From positions 1-8,907 of the forward strand of contig JAITRD010000242.1 of NCBI GenBank assembly GCA_031288575.1: 8,907 nt of DNA, written 5' to 3'. Positions 1 to 7,713 of this stretch are shown here, in pieces. The DNA is from Treponema sp. Its GTDB lineage: Bacteria > Spirochaetota > Spirochaetia > Treponematales > Breznakiellaceae. Below the pieces are notes generated by a model that saw nothing but the letters and a program-made list of their open reading frames with translations, was not told the DNA's origin and did not search any database. The translations under genes and the position numbers were made by a program. Position 1 is the stretch's first letter. Each line of letters begins with the position of its first letter.

Positions 1-1
1 T

Positions 2-128
2 CACGGGCCACAGCAGGTGGCAGCATCCACCACAGTTAGCTACTCACCATCGCCAGCACAGCAGACAGTGTACACTTACGCAGGCCCACAGTATGCTCAG
101 CCTCCACCAGGAGCAGCAACAGCACCAA
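2..128 (+). other. Eukaryote-like low-complexity coding fragment, probably foreign to this contig
   Basis: The frame starting at base 2 is open through this stretch and reads as a Gln/Ser/Tyr/Pro/Ala-rich peptide, with pieces such as SYSPSPAQQTVYTYAGPQY and AQPPPGAATAP, then passes into polyproline. A second frame (from base 3) is also open and Gln/His-rich, as expected of CAG/CCA-rich repeats. There is no bacterial ribosome-binding site, domain or start. The composition resembles disordered regions of animal RNA-binding or transcription proteins and is unlike the rest of the window. I do not recognise the protein. Host (for example insect) DNA joined through the poly-C tract is my inference; a genuine bacterial Pro-rich protein is less likely because the frame stops (209-211) as soon as the C run ends. 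Confidence 0.5.
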
Positions 129-207
<79 letters not shown>

Positions 208-489
208 ATAACTTATTATATTATAAGGAATTACAAGCATTCGTCCGCCCTTTTTGCGGCTGTGAAAAAACACAACCTCTGTCATTTTCCGGCAAAAAAC
301 CGGAACGGCTAACACGCCCCGCCCCGTCCGTTACAACGGGGCCGCTTACAGGTCAACATCAATATATCACGCAACAAAAAATATATCAATCTTTTGCCGG
401 GGCTAAAATGTTTTTTTGTTTTTTTGTAACCCTCCCGCAGATCCTTTGTTTCCCTATTGTAAGATTTCTTCCATGATTTATCTTCCTGT
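208..489. other. Non-coding region with a string of small hairpins
   Basis: No convincing gene is seen in these 282 bases; the open frames here lack protein-like composition and ribosome-binding sites. It holds short perfect inverted repeats: 245-248 with 256-259 (4 bp), 261-264 with 271-274 (4 bp, A6 loop), 287-292 with 300-305 (6 bp, 7-nt loop) and 321-327 with 336-342 (7 bp, 8-nt loop). T-runs follow at 410-426, preceded by a weak imperfect hairpin near 393-409. The stretch ends at the strong terminator at 490-528, so it could be the 3' part of an upstream transcript, an untranslated leader or a small RNA. I do not recognise a known riboswitch class, and I saw no glutamine (glnA-type) riboswitch signature. 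Confidence 0.35.
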
Positions 490-528
490 GCCGCCGCCGT
501 TTTCCTCCTTTCGGCGGCGGCGTTTTTT
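490..528 (+). terminator. Strong rho-independent terminator upstream of gltB
   Basis: A perfect 10-bp GC stem (490-499 with 512-521), a 12-nt pyrimidine loop, then one G and six T (523-528) form a textbook intrinsic terminator for plus-strand transcripts. The minus strand has no T tract after the stem, so it acts in one direction. It lies before the gltB promoter and so insulates gltB from upstream reading. If a second, more distant gltB promoter existed it could instead act as an attenuator, but I see no clear alternative antiterminator pairing. Confidence 0.85.
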
Positions 529-563
529 ATATCCCCGATGTTTTGTAAATTTATACAGCCGTG

Positions 564-593
564 TTGAATAAATAATCAGTTTCATTTTATAAT
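564..593 (+). promoter_or_regulatory. Sigma70-type promoter of gltBD
   Basis: A perfect TATAAT (588-593) lies 18 nt after TTGAAT (564-569, four of six to consensus) in an AT-rich stretch directly downstream of the terminator. Transcription would start near base 600, giving a leader of about 23 nt that just includes the GGAGG ribosome site. No sigma54 (GG-N10-GC) element was noticed, so nitrogen control, if any, is not of the classic NtrC/sigma54 kind visible here. Confidence 0.7.
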
Positions 594-610
594 GATAGGA
601 ATCGTTGAAT

Positions 611-615
611 GGAGG
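611..615 (+). promoter_or_regulatory. Ribosome-binding site of gltB that decides the start
   Basis: GGAGG is followed 7 nt later by ATG at 623. This favours 623 over the in-frame TTG at 605, which has only a poorly spaced AGGA before it and would lie almost at the predicted transcription start. Confidence 0.8.
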
Positions 616-622
616 CGCCGTC

Positions 623-3600
623 ATGGGGCAAAATAGTGAGGGATCTGACCAGTGTGCTTTAGGGAAGGGATTTCCCGGCGGTTTATATCGGAAAGAAGAT
701 GAGCATGATTCTTGCGGGATAGGTTTTGTTGCGGATATTAAAGGCCGGAAATCCCATGCCATTCTGAGCCGGGGTTTGGACGTACTGGAAAGGATGGAGC
801 ACCGGGGCGCCGAAAGCGCCGACAATAAAACCGGGGACGGTTCGGGCGTGCTTCTGCAAATTCCCCATGATTATTATAAAAAGCAAATTCCGGATCTTCC
901 GGAGGCCGGAAATTACGGCACGGGGCTGGCCTTTTTCCCCGGCTCCCCGGGGGGGAAGAAAAACGGCGAACTCCAGGGGATCATTACCCGGGCGGCTGAG
1001 GAAACCGCCGCCGCCCTGAGCCTGCGGGTCCATGCCTGGCGGGATGTGCCGGTCAACAGCGGGGTCATCGGTTCCATTGCCCGGGCCGCCGAACCGGTAA
1101 CGAAGCAGCTTTTCCTGACGCCGGTTTCCCCGGAAAAGGGGGGAACCGGGCCGGGGGACATTACGGACCTGGAATTCCTTCTGTATGTTTTCCGGAAAAA
1201 ACTGGAAAAGACCCTCCGGGCCGAGGCGGTTCTTGCCAAGGCCGGGGTTGAATGTTATTTTCCTTCTTTATCATCCCGCACTATCGTCTATAAGGGCATG
1301 CTTATGCCCTCCCAGCTTAAGGATTATTACCCCGAGCTGCAAAACCCGGAGGTAAAGACCGCGGTTGCCCTGGTACATTCCCGGTTTTCCACGAATACCT
1401 TCCCCAATTGGCCCCTGGCCCAGCCCTTCCGCATGGTTTCCCACAATGGCGAAATTAACACCATCAAGGGAAACCGTTTCTGGATGACCGCCCGGGAGGC
1501 CCTTTTTTCCCATCCCCGCTTTAAGGAGCTTTTTCCGGCGGGAAACGCCGCCCTGGAGGACATTCTGCCGGTGATTGAACCGGACCGGAGCGATTCCGCC
1601 AGTTTTGACAACGCCCTGGAACTCCTGGTCATGTCCGGCCGTTCCCTTCCCCATGCCCTGATGATGCTCATCCCCGAATCCTGGAACAACAAAAATCCCA
1701 TTCCCCCGGAGCTTAAGGATTTTTATGCCTTCCACGCCTGTATGATGGAACCCTGGGACGGGCCGGCTTCCATGGTCTTCTGCGACGGCCGCTATGTGGG
1801 GGGAACCCTGGACCGTAACGGTCTGCGCCCCTCCCGGTATGCCATTACCCGGGACGACCTGATTGTGATGGCCTCCGAAACGGGGGTGCAGGATTTTACC
1901 CCCGGGGAGGTGGTTTATAAGGGCCGGCTCCTGCCGGGGAAACTGCTTCTGGTGGATCTGGCCGAGGGGCGCATAATCCCCGACGGGGAGGTAAAACAGA
2001 GCGTTTCCCGGCGGCAGCCCTATTCCGATTGGATTTCCCGGCAAATGCTTACCCTGGATCAGGAACCGGCCCCTTCCGGGGAAGGGGCGGTTCTCGCGGA
2101 CCCGCCGGCGGTGCTTTTTATGGAACGGGCCTTTGGCTATACCCGGGAGGACCGGGAGCGGCTGCTCCTGCCCATGGCGGAAACCGGTCAGGAACCTACC
2201 AGTTCCATGGGGACCGATACGCCCCTGGCGGTTTTTTCCGACAAAAGCCAGCGGGTATACGCCTATTTTAAACAGGTTTTTGCCCAGGTAACGAATCCTC
2301 CCATCGATTCCATCCGGGAGGATCTGGTGATGACCCTGACCAGCTTTGTCGGGGCCCGCCGGAACCTTCTAGAAGAAACCGAAGATCACTGCCGGATGAT
2401 TAAGGTCCTTAATCCCATCCTTACCCCCCGGGACCTGTCCCGCCTCCTGGAACTGGATCCCCCTTCCTTTCCCTCAAAAACCCTGGACGCGACCTTTTAT
2501 GTGCCCCTGGAAAAGCTGGCCGGAAGGGGCAGGGAAACTCCCCAGGACGGGCCGGAAGCCCCGGCCTCCTCCCTGGAGGAGGCCTTGGACCGGCTTACCG
2601 GCGAGGCGGTAAAGGCGGCAGAGCAGGGGACGGTCCTCCTGGTTCTTTCCGACCGGGCCGCCCTGTCCCCCGAAGCGGGGCGCTGCGCCGTACCGGCTCT
2701 TTTGGCAACCGGGGCGGTACACCACGGCCTTATTAAGGCCGGTTTGCGCATGCGGGTTTCCCTTATCGTCGAATCCGCCGAACCCCGGGAAATCATGCAT
2801 TTTGCCCTGCTTTTCGGTTACGGCGCCGATTTGGTAAGCCCCTACGGCGCTTTAGCTTCCATCGGGGCGATTTGCCGGGGGCCCGACGGCGGCAGGGCAG
2901 AGGGTTTTGACCATGCGGGCAGATTGTACCTTAGGGGGATGCAAAAGGCCCTCCTTAAGGTGATATCCAAGATGGGCACCAGCACCCTCAGGTCCTACCG
3001 GGGTGCCCAGATTTTTGAGGCCGTTGGCTTGGGGCCGGAGATTATTGAAAGGTGTTTCCGGGGCACCCAGAGCCGCATCGGGGGTTTGGGCTTCGCGGAA
3101 TTGGAGGCCGAGGCGGTGGATCACTACCGCGGCGCCCGGGAAGCCCATGCCCGGCGGCAAAATTCCCCTTGCGGGCCGGATCTGCTCCTCACCGGGGCGG
3201 GCCAGTACCGGTGGCGCAAAAAGGGGGAACAGCACGCCTGGAACCCGGAAACTATCCACCTTTTGCAGTGGGCGACCCGTACCGGGGACCCGGCCCGGTG
3301 GAAACAGTTTTCCGCCGACGCCGACGCCCTTAACCGGAATCCCCACGTGATCCGGGGGCTCCTGGATTTTGCCTGCCCGGATTCCGATGCCGGGGCGCAA
3401 AAAAAGCGGGGACCGGTTCCCCTGGAGGAGGTGGAAAGCGTGGAGGCCATTATGAAACGCTTTACCACCGGGGCCATGTCCTTCGGCTCCATCTCCAAGG
3501 AGGCCCATGAAACCATCGCTTCGGCGATGAATTCCATACGGGGCAGGTCCAATTCCGGGGAGGGAGGGGAGAATCCTGAGCGCTTCGCCCCCGGCCCCGA

Positions 3601-5395
3601 CGGGACCTGGACCCGGAGCGCCATTAAGCAGGTGGCTTCGGGCCGTTTTGGGGTAACCAGCGAGTATTTGGCTAATGCCGAAGAAATTCAGATTAAGATG
3701 GCCCAGGGGGCCAAACCCGGCGAGGGGGGGCAGCTTCCGGGGCATAAGGTGGACGCCCTTATCGCCAGGACCCGGCATTCCACCCCGGGGGTAACCCTCA
3801 TTAGCCCGCCTCCCCACCATGACATCTATTCTATAGAAGATTTGGCGGAACTTATCTTCGACCTTAAAAACGCCAACCCCCGGGCCCGGATCAGCGTCAA
3901 GCTGGTCTCCGAAAGCGGGGTAGGGACCATTGCCGCGGGGGTCGCCAAGGCCCACGCGGATAATATCCTTATTTCGGGGTACGACGGCGGTACCGGCGCC
4001 AGCCCCCAAAGCAGCATCCGCCATGCCGGGCTGCCCTGGGAACTGGGGCTTGCCGAGACCCATCAGGTTTTGGTGCAAAACGGCCTGCGGGGCCGGGTCC
4101 GGCTGATGACCGACGGCCAGCTTAAAACCGGCCGGGACATTGTTATCGCCGGGATGCTCGGGGCGGAGGAATTCGGCTTTGGCACGGCAACCCTCATTGT
4201 TTTGGGCTGCGTGATGATGCGCAAGTGCCATGAAAACACCTGCCCCATGGGGGTGGCTACCCAGGATCCGGAACTCAGGCGGCGTTTTGCGGGAAAACGG
4301 GAATACCTTATCAATTTCTTCCGCTTTATTGCCCAGGAAACCCGGGAAATTATGGCTTCCCTGGGCTTTAGGTCCTTTGACGAACTGGTGGGCCGTTCGG
4401 ATTTTTTAATCCAGCGGAAAAGCCCGAAGCCCAAATCCGCCGGGGTGGACCTTTCCCCCCTGCTTTACCTGGCCCGGGGGCCGGAGGATATACCCGGGGG
4501 CAAGGAAACCTGCTGCGTTCAGGACCAGATCCACAAGATAGATCATATCCTGGACCGGCAGCTTATCGAAAAATGTTTCGCCGCCCTGGATAAAAAAATT
4601 CCCACCGCCCTCCAATTCCCCATCCGGAATACCGACCGGGCGGTGGGGGCCATGCTCTCCTACGAGGTGTCCCGCCGCTTCGGCGGTCAGGGGCTGCCTG
4701 AAAATTTTGTTACCGTGGACTTTACCGGTTCGGCGGGGCAGAGTTTCGGCGCTTTTCTCGCCAAGGGGATCACCTTCCGCCTTGCCGGGGACAGCAATGA
4801 TTACCTGGGGAAGGGCCTTTCCGGAGGCCGCGTTGTGGCGGCTCCCCCGGAGGGTTCGGTTTTTAAAACCAACGAAAACATTATTGTGGGGAATACGGTC
4901 CTTTACGGCGCCACTTCGGGGGAGCTTTACGCCGCCGGGGTTGCCGGGGAACGGTTCTGCGTGCGGAATTCCGGGGCCGTGGCGGTTGTGGAAGGCACCG
5001 GGGATCACTGCGCCGAATATATGACCGGGGGACGGCTCATTGTCCTGGGACCGGTGGGGCGGAATTTCGCCGCCGGTATGTCCGGCGGGATAGCCTATGT
5101 ACTGGACCGGGCCGGAAATTTTGAATTTTTCCTGAATAAGGGCATGGTGGAGCTATCGGGCCTTGATAATGAGGAGGATGAATTTTTTGTCAAGGAACAG
5201 ATCGCCAAACATATCTACTGGACCGGTTCGGTTTACGCCCGGGCCATCCTGGATGCCTGGGAGGAAAACCGCCGCCGGTTTGTTAAGGTGCTTCCGGTGG
5301 AATATAAGCGGGCCCTTCAGGAGATGAAACTTGCGGAACTGGACCGAAAGCTCTACGAGATCCGGGAACGGGAAGAACTGGAAGTGAGAACATAA
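623..5395 (+). CDS. gltB: Glutamate synthase large (alpha) subunit
   Basis: GltB hydrolyses glutamine to ammonia, channels it through an internal tunnel and adds it to 2-oxoglutarate at the FMN site, making glutamate in the cytoplasm. The 1590-residue product is slightly longer than the usual ~1500. A 30-residue propeptide precedes the catalytic Cys31 (HDSCGIGF), which becomes the N-terminal nucleophile after processing. The class II glutaminase domain spans about 31-450 (MEHRGAESADNKTGDGSG; HNGEINTIKGN), the central domain about 500-790, and the FMN synthase domain about 840-1260 (MSFGSISKEAHE from 952; QMAQGAKPGEGGQLPG-like loop, here KMAQGAKPGEGGQLPG). The 3Fe-4S cysteines are Cys1196, Cys1202 and Cys1207 (C-x5-C-x4-C). 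A C-terminal GXGXG beta-helix covers about 1310-1520. All key residues seen are intact. The start is set by GGAGG at 611. gltD follows after 48 nt, indicating an operon. The protein is of the bacterial NADPH type that pairs with GltD. Confidence 0.97.
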   Translation: MGQNSEGSDQCALGKGFPGGLYRKEDEHDSCGIGFVADIKGRKSHAILSRGLDVLERMEHRGAESADNKTGDGSGVLLQIPHDYYKKQIPDLPEAGNYGTGLAFFPGSPGGKKNGELQGIITRAAEETAAALSLRVHAWRDVPVNSGVIGSIARAAEPVTKQLFLTPVSPEKGGTGPGDITDLEFLLYVFRKKLEKTLRAEAVLAKAGVECYFPSLSSRTIVYKGMLMPSQLKDYYPELQNPEVKTAVALVHSRFSTNTFPNWPLAQPFRMVSHNGEINTIKGNRFWMTAREALFSHPRFKELFPAGNAALEDILPVIEPDRSDSASFDNALELLVMSGRSLPHALMMLIPESWNNKNPIPPELKDFYAFHACMMEPWDGPASMVFCDGRYVGGTLDRNGLRPSRYAITRDDLIVMASETGVQDFTPGEVVYKGRLLPGKLLLVDLAEGRIIPDGEVKQSVSRRQPYSDWISRQMLTLDQEPAPSGEGAVLADPPAVLFMERAFGYTREDRERLLLPMAETGQEPTSSMGTDTPLAVFSDKSQRVYAYFKQVFAQVTNPPIDSIREDLVMTLTSFVGARRNLLEETEDHCRMIKVLNPILTPRDLSRLLELDPPSFPSKTLDATFYVPLEKLAGRGRETPQDGPEAPASSLEEALDRLTGEAVKAAEQGTVLLVLSDRAALSPEAGRCAVPALLATGAVHHGLIKAGLRMRVSLIVESAEPREIMHFALLFGYGADLVSPYGALASIGAICRGPDGGRAEGFDHAGRLYLRGMQKALLKVISKMGTSTLRSYRGAQIFEAVGLGPEIIERCFRGTQSRIGGLGFAELEAEAVDHYRGAREAHARRQNSPCGPDLLLTGAGQYRWRKKGEQHAWNPETIHLLQWATRTGDPARWKQFSADADALNRNPHVIRGLLDFACPDSDAGAQKKRGPVPLEEVESVEAIMKRFTTGAMSFGSISKEAHETIASAMNSIRGRSNSGEGGENPERFAPGPDGTWTRSAIKQVASGRFGVTSEYLANAEEIQIKMAQGAKPGEGGQLPGHKVDALIARTRHSTPGVTLISPPPHHDIYSIEDLAELIFDLKNANPRARISVKLVSESGVGTIAAGVAKAHADNILISGYDGGTGASPQSSIRHAGLPWELGLAETHQVLVQNGLRGRVRLMTDGQLKTGRDIVIAGMLGAEEFGFGTATLIVLGCVMMRKCHENTCPMGVATQDPELRRRFAGKREYLINFFRFIAQETREIMASLGFRSFDELVGRSDFLIQRKSPKPKSAGVDLSPLLYLARGPEDIPGGKETCCVQDQIHKIDHILDRQLIEKCFAALDKKIPTALQFPIRNTDRAVGAMLSYEVSRRFGGQGLPENFVTVDFTGSAGQSFGAFLAKGITFRLAGDSNDYLGKGLSGGRVVAAPPEGSVFKTNENIIVGNTVLYGATSGELYAAGVAGERFCVRNSGAVAVVEGTGDHCAEYMTGGRLIVLGPVGRNFAAGMSGGIAYVLDRAGNFEFFLNKGMVELSGLDNEEDEFFVKEQIAKHIYWTGSVYARAILDAWEENRRRFVKVLPVEYKRALQEMKLAELDRKLYEIREREELEVRT

Positions 5396-5427
5396 ATTTA
5401 GGATGAATTTATCGTTCTTTAGCCAAT

Positions 5428-5434
5428 AGGGGAG
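5428..5434 (+). promoter_or_regulatory. Ribosome-binding site of gltD
   Basis: AGGGGAG ends 9 nt before a GTG codon at 5444. It supports GTG as the initiator of gltD, because no ATG is available ahead of the conserved N-terminal sequence. Confidence 0.7.
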
Positions 5435-5443
5435 AAAAGAACA

Positions 5444-6913
5444 GTGGGTGATCCCAGGGGTTTTTTAAAGATACGGCGGAAACAGTCCGGATACAGGCCT
5501 GTGGAAGAACGGATCAATGATTATAGCGAAGTGGAAACCCGGCTTTCTGATGAAGAGAGGCGGGAACAGGCCGCCAGGTGTATGGATTGCGGGGTGCCCT
5601 TTTGCCATTGGGCCTGCCCGGTTTCCAATATCATGCCCGAATGGCAGGACCGGATTTACCGGAACGACTGGGCCGGCGCCTGGGCCCTGCTTGAGGATGC
5701 CAATCCTTTTCCGGAATTTACCGGGCGGGTATGCCCCGCCCTTTGCGAGGCCTCCTGCGTTCTCGGGATAAATGATGAACCGGTAACCATACGGCAAAAC
5801 GAACTGGCGGTCATAGAAAAGGCCTTTGATTTAGGGCTTGTGGCGCCCCGTCCCCCCCGTTCCCGGAACGGCAAAAAGGTGGCCATCGTAGGCGCCGGGC
5901 CCGCGGGACTCTCGGCGGCCTATTTTCTTAACCGGGCAGGTTTTTCTGTAACCGTTTATGAGGGGGATCGGAAACTGGGGGGTTACCTTAGATACGGCAT
6001 TCCCGATTTTAAGCTGGATAAAAATTTTATTGACCGCCGGATTAAGCTTATGGAAGCTGAGGGCACGGAATTTAAAACCAATACCCGGATCGGTTCCGCC
6101 CGTTACGGTTTCGGCCTTCCGGATTCGGGGGGGGGAACCGCGGGGGATGCGCTTATTATCAACGCGAAGGAACTTGAGGTTTCCTACGATTTGGTGCTCC
6201 TTACCATCGGGGCCCGGGAACCCCGGGATATCAAAGTTCCCGGCCGGGAAAATTCCGGCATTATTCAGGCCCTGGACTATCTTTCCCTCCAGAACCGGAC
6301 CTTGGCCGGGGAGGCTGTTGACGGTTTAGAGCCGGTCACCGCCTACGGGAAACGGGTGGTGGTTATCGGCGGGGGCGATACCGGGTCGGACTGTGTGGGC
6401 ACCGCCAACCGCCAGGGCAGTACCGGGGTAACCCAGATTGAGGTCCTTCCCCGGCCTCCGGAACACCGCCCCGATTCCGCGCCCTGGCCCCTCTGGCCCA
6501 CGGTGCTGAAAACCTCCAGTTCCCACCTTGAGGGGGGGGAGCGGCTCTGGTCGGTTAATACCAAGGCTTTTATCGGCCGCGCCGGTAAGGTTGAGGCTGT
6601 TCAGGCCTGTAAGGCGGAGTGGAAAGAAGAGGGCGGCCGGTGGGTCATGGAAGAAGTAAGGGGCTCGGATTTTGAGATCGCCGCGGATCTGGTTCTTCTG
6701 GCCATGGGCTTTACCCATGTGGTTCAGGAGGGGGTAGTCGCCGACTTGGGCCTGGAAACCGACGAGCGGGGGAATATCCGCACCCGGGGCCGTTTTCAAA
6801 CCTCCAACCCCAAGGTTTGGGCCGCCGGGGATTCCCGGAACGGGGCAAGCCTGGTGGTCCGCGCCATTGCCGACGGGCGGGCCGCGGCGGAGGCGATCAT
6901 CCAAAGCCTGTAA
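5444..6913 (+). CDS. gltD: Glutamate synthase small (beta) subunit, NADPH-dependent
   Basis: GltD takes electrons from NADPH through FAD and passes them via 4Fe-4S clusters to the FMN/3Fe-4S centre of GltB. The product is 489 residues, normal for the family. It begins with GTG behind a good ribosome site. The N-terminal cluster-binding domain shows Cys46, Cys49, Cys54 and Cys58 (CMDCGVPFCHWACP), then Cys97, Cys101 and Cys105 (VCPALCEASC). The FAD-binding GAGPAG motif is at 150-155, the NADPH-binding GGGDTG motif at 309-314, and the C-terminal FAD-contacting AAGDSRNGASLVVRAIADGR segment is present. The gene lies 48 nt after gltB in the same direction, so the two are probably co-transcribed. 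A run of nine G (6127-6135) and one of eight G (6532-6539) sit inside the frame but do not break it. Related paralogues serve other reductases, but adjacency to gltB makes this call firm. Confidence 0.97.
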   Translation: MGDPRGFLKIRRKQSGYRPVEERINDYSEVETRLSDEERREQAARCMDCGVPFCHWACPVSNIMPEWQDRIYRNDWAGAWALLEDANPFPEFTGRVCPALCEASCVLGINDEPVTIRQNELAVIEKAFDLGLVAPRPPRSRNGKKVAIVGAGPAGLSAAYFLNRAGFSVTVYEGDRKLGGYLRYGIPDFKLDKNFIDRRIKLMEAEGTEFKTNTRIGSARYGFGLPDSGGGTAGDALIINAKELEVSYDLVLLTIGAREPRDIKVPGRENSGIIQALDYLSLQNRTLAGEAVDGLEPVTAYGKRVVVIGGGDTGSDCVGTANRQGSTGVTQIEVLPRPPEHRPDSAPWPLWPTVLKTSSSHLEGGERLWSVNTKAFIGRAGKVEAVQACKAEWKEEGGRWVMEEVRGSDFEIAADLVLLAMGFTHVVQEGVVADLGLETDERGNIRTRGRFQTSNPKVWAAGDSRNGASLVVRAIADGRAAAEAIIQSL

Positions 6914-6937
6914 GGGGCGGGGCCTTATTGCCGCCCC
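6914..6937. terminator. Hairpin between convergent units, possible two-way terminator
   Basis: GGGGCGG (6914-6920) pairs perfectly with CCGCCCC (6931-6937) around a 10-nt loop, starting at the base after the gltD stop. Neither strand has a real T tract after the stem (the plus strand continues TGCGGG, the minus strand TTACAGG), so it may stall polymerase or protect 3' ends rather than terminate efficiently by itself. Its place between gltD and the opposing transporter remnant supports a shared 3'-end role. Confidence 0.5.
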
Positions 6938-6961
6938 TGCGGGCCTGTAACTGGAAAAAGC

Positions 6962-7230
6962 CTATTCCTTTACCGCGCCTATCATCACGCCCCGGGCAAA
7001 ATATTTCTACAGGAACGGGTAGATACAGAGAACCGGCATGGTGGCGGCAACAATCGTGGCGTACTTGATGGTCGCTACCGATTCCTGGTCTCCCGCGTCA
7101 ACCCCGGTGATCATCTCCACGGCGGAGTTCTGGAGCAGAATCTCCTTTGACAGGGGCAGAACCAGGGAAAAGAGGATCCGTATATGCCCCGCCCCGTAGA
7201 GTTGGGGATCGATAGCCGACAGGGCGGAAT
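6962..7230 (-). pseudogene. Remnant of LplB/LplC-type sugar ABC transporter permeases
   Basis: Read on the minus strand, the end matches the C-terminus of LplC/YtcP-type carbohydrate permeases: a segment ending VLCIYPFL, then KYFARGVMIGAVKE and a stop at 6962-6964. A TAG at 7007-7009 interrupts it exactly where the family has Gln (YPFLQKYF). Upstream, GHIRILFSLVLPLSK is the EAA-loop region of the same family, but it jumps straight to EILLQNSAVEM, so roughly 50 residues including a membrane helix are missing near 7141-7149. The still earlier piece ALSAIDPQLY (about 7195-7224) resembles the EAA loop of the partner permease LplB (IDPQLYEAA), fused directly to GAGH. No intact start remains. It is a clear pseudogene; the assignment of the short LplB piece is less certain. 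Confidence 0.8.
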
Positions 7231-7665
7231 GGAGGCCCCGGCTTGATTTCCGGTTATCTTGGCGCTGACCTGCTGGAGCTGGAGGGAGGCGATATCGGGA
7301 TCGATAAACCCCTCCTTGTACCACTGGGCCATGGTGGTAAGATAATCCCGGCGGCCGGTCTCCACCGTGCTGAAACGGATCTTGCCGTCTTCCCCCACAA
7401 AGAAAGTACGGGGAGCCTTATAGGCCAGGGCAAAACCCAGTACGTCGTTTAACCCGCTGATAGTGTACGCGAAGGTAAAGGGGGCGCGGGAGCCTTTCTT
7501 GGTTTTAAAGGCGTTGAGTACCGTATGCCACTCGTCGATGGTCTCGGGAACCGGGAGCCCCAGTTCATCCAGCCGGTCCTGGCGGACGATAAGCCCCCGG
7601 GAGACAAGAAGCCCCGGGTCTCCCCCAGGTTGGTAAAGTTGGGAGATACATTATGGACAATTTTA
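7231..7665 (-). pseudogene. Remnant of extracellular sugar-binding protein of an ABC transporter
   Basis: On the minus strand about 130 codons read as the middle of a family 1-type (LplA/YtcQ-like) solute-binding lipoprotein: LLVSRGLIVRQDRLDELGLP, VPETIDEWHTVLNAFK, GLNDVLGFALAYKAP and then TTMAQWYKEGFIDPDIASLQ, ending near KITGNQAGAS at 7231. The signal peptide and first part are absent. A short piece in a different frame upstream (SPNFTNLGE, about 7627-7655) may be a further fragment, implying a deletion plus frameshift near 7620. After 7231 the frame breaks and permease sequence begins, so the C-terminal half of the binding protein is gone. The intact protein would deliver an oligosaccharide or sugar to the membrane permeases; this remnant cannot. 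Confidence 0.8.
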
Positions 7666-7682
7666 GAAATTTCCGTTAAATT
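7654..7682 (+). promoter_or_regulatory. Possible promoter of the ArsR-family regulator
   Basis: TGGACA (7654-7659, five of six to consensus) lies 17 nt before TAAATT (7677-7682, four of six), which would start transcription near 7689 and give a leader of about 25 nt. The region is AT-rich, unlike its surroundings. A small palindrome GAAATTTC lies between the two boxes and could be an operator half-site. The -10 match is weak, so this is tentative. Confidence 0.35.
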
Positions 7683-7713
7683 TTTCACACTTTTTTACAA
7701 AACGGATAAGGTC

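Noticed and set aside
208..489. Glutamine riboswitch or T-box upstream of glutamate synthase
   Set aside because: I looked for a glutamine-riboswitch or T-box signature and saw none, and the promoter for gltB lies downstream of this region and its terminator.
605..622. TTG start for gltB at 605, six codons upstream
   Set aside because: No well-placed ribosome site precedes it and it falls at the predicted transcription start, whereas ATG 623 has GGAGG at 7-nt spacing.
2852..4231. Long open frame of 459 codons on the minus strand opposite gltB
   Set aside because: It is antisense to the strongly conserved gltB coding sequence, has Gly/Pro/His-rich composition typical of GC-rich shadow frames, and shows no domain.
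7525..7713. N-terminal extension of the ArsR-family regulator from an ATG at 7525
   Set aside because: These 63 codons are antisense to solute-binding protein coding remnants and precede the natural beginning of the winged-helix domain at 7714.
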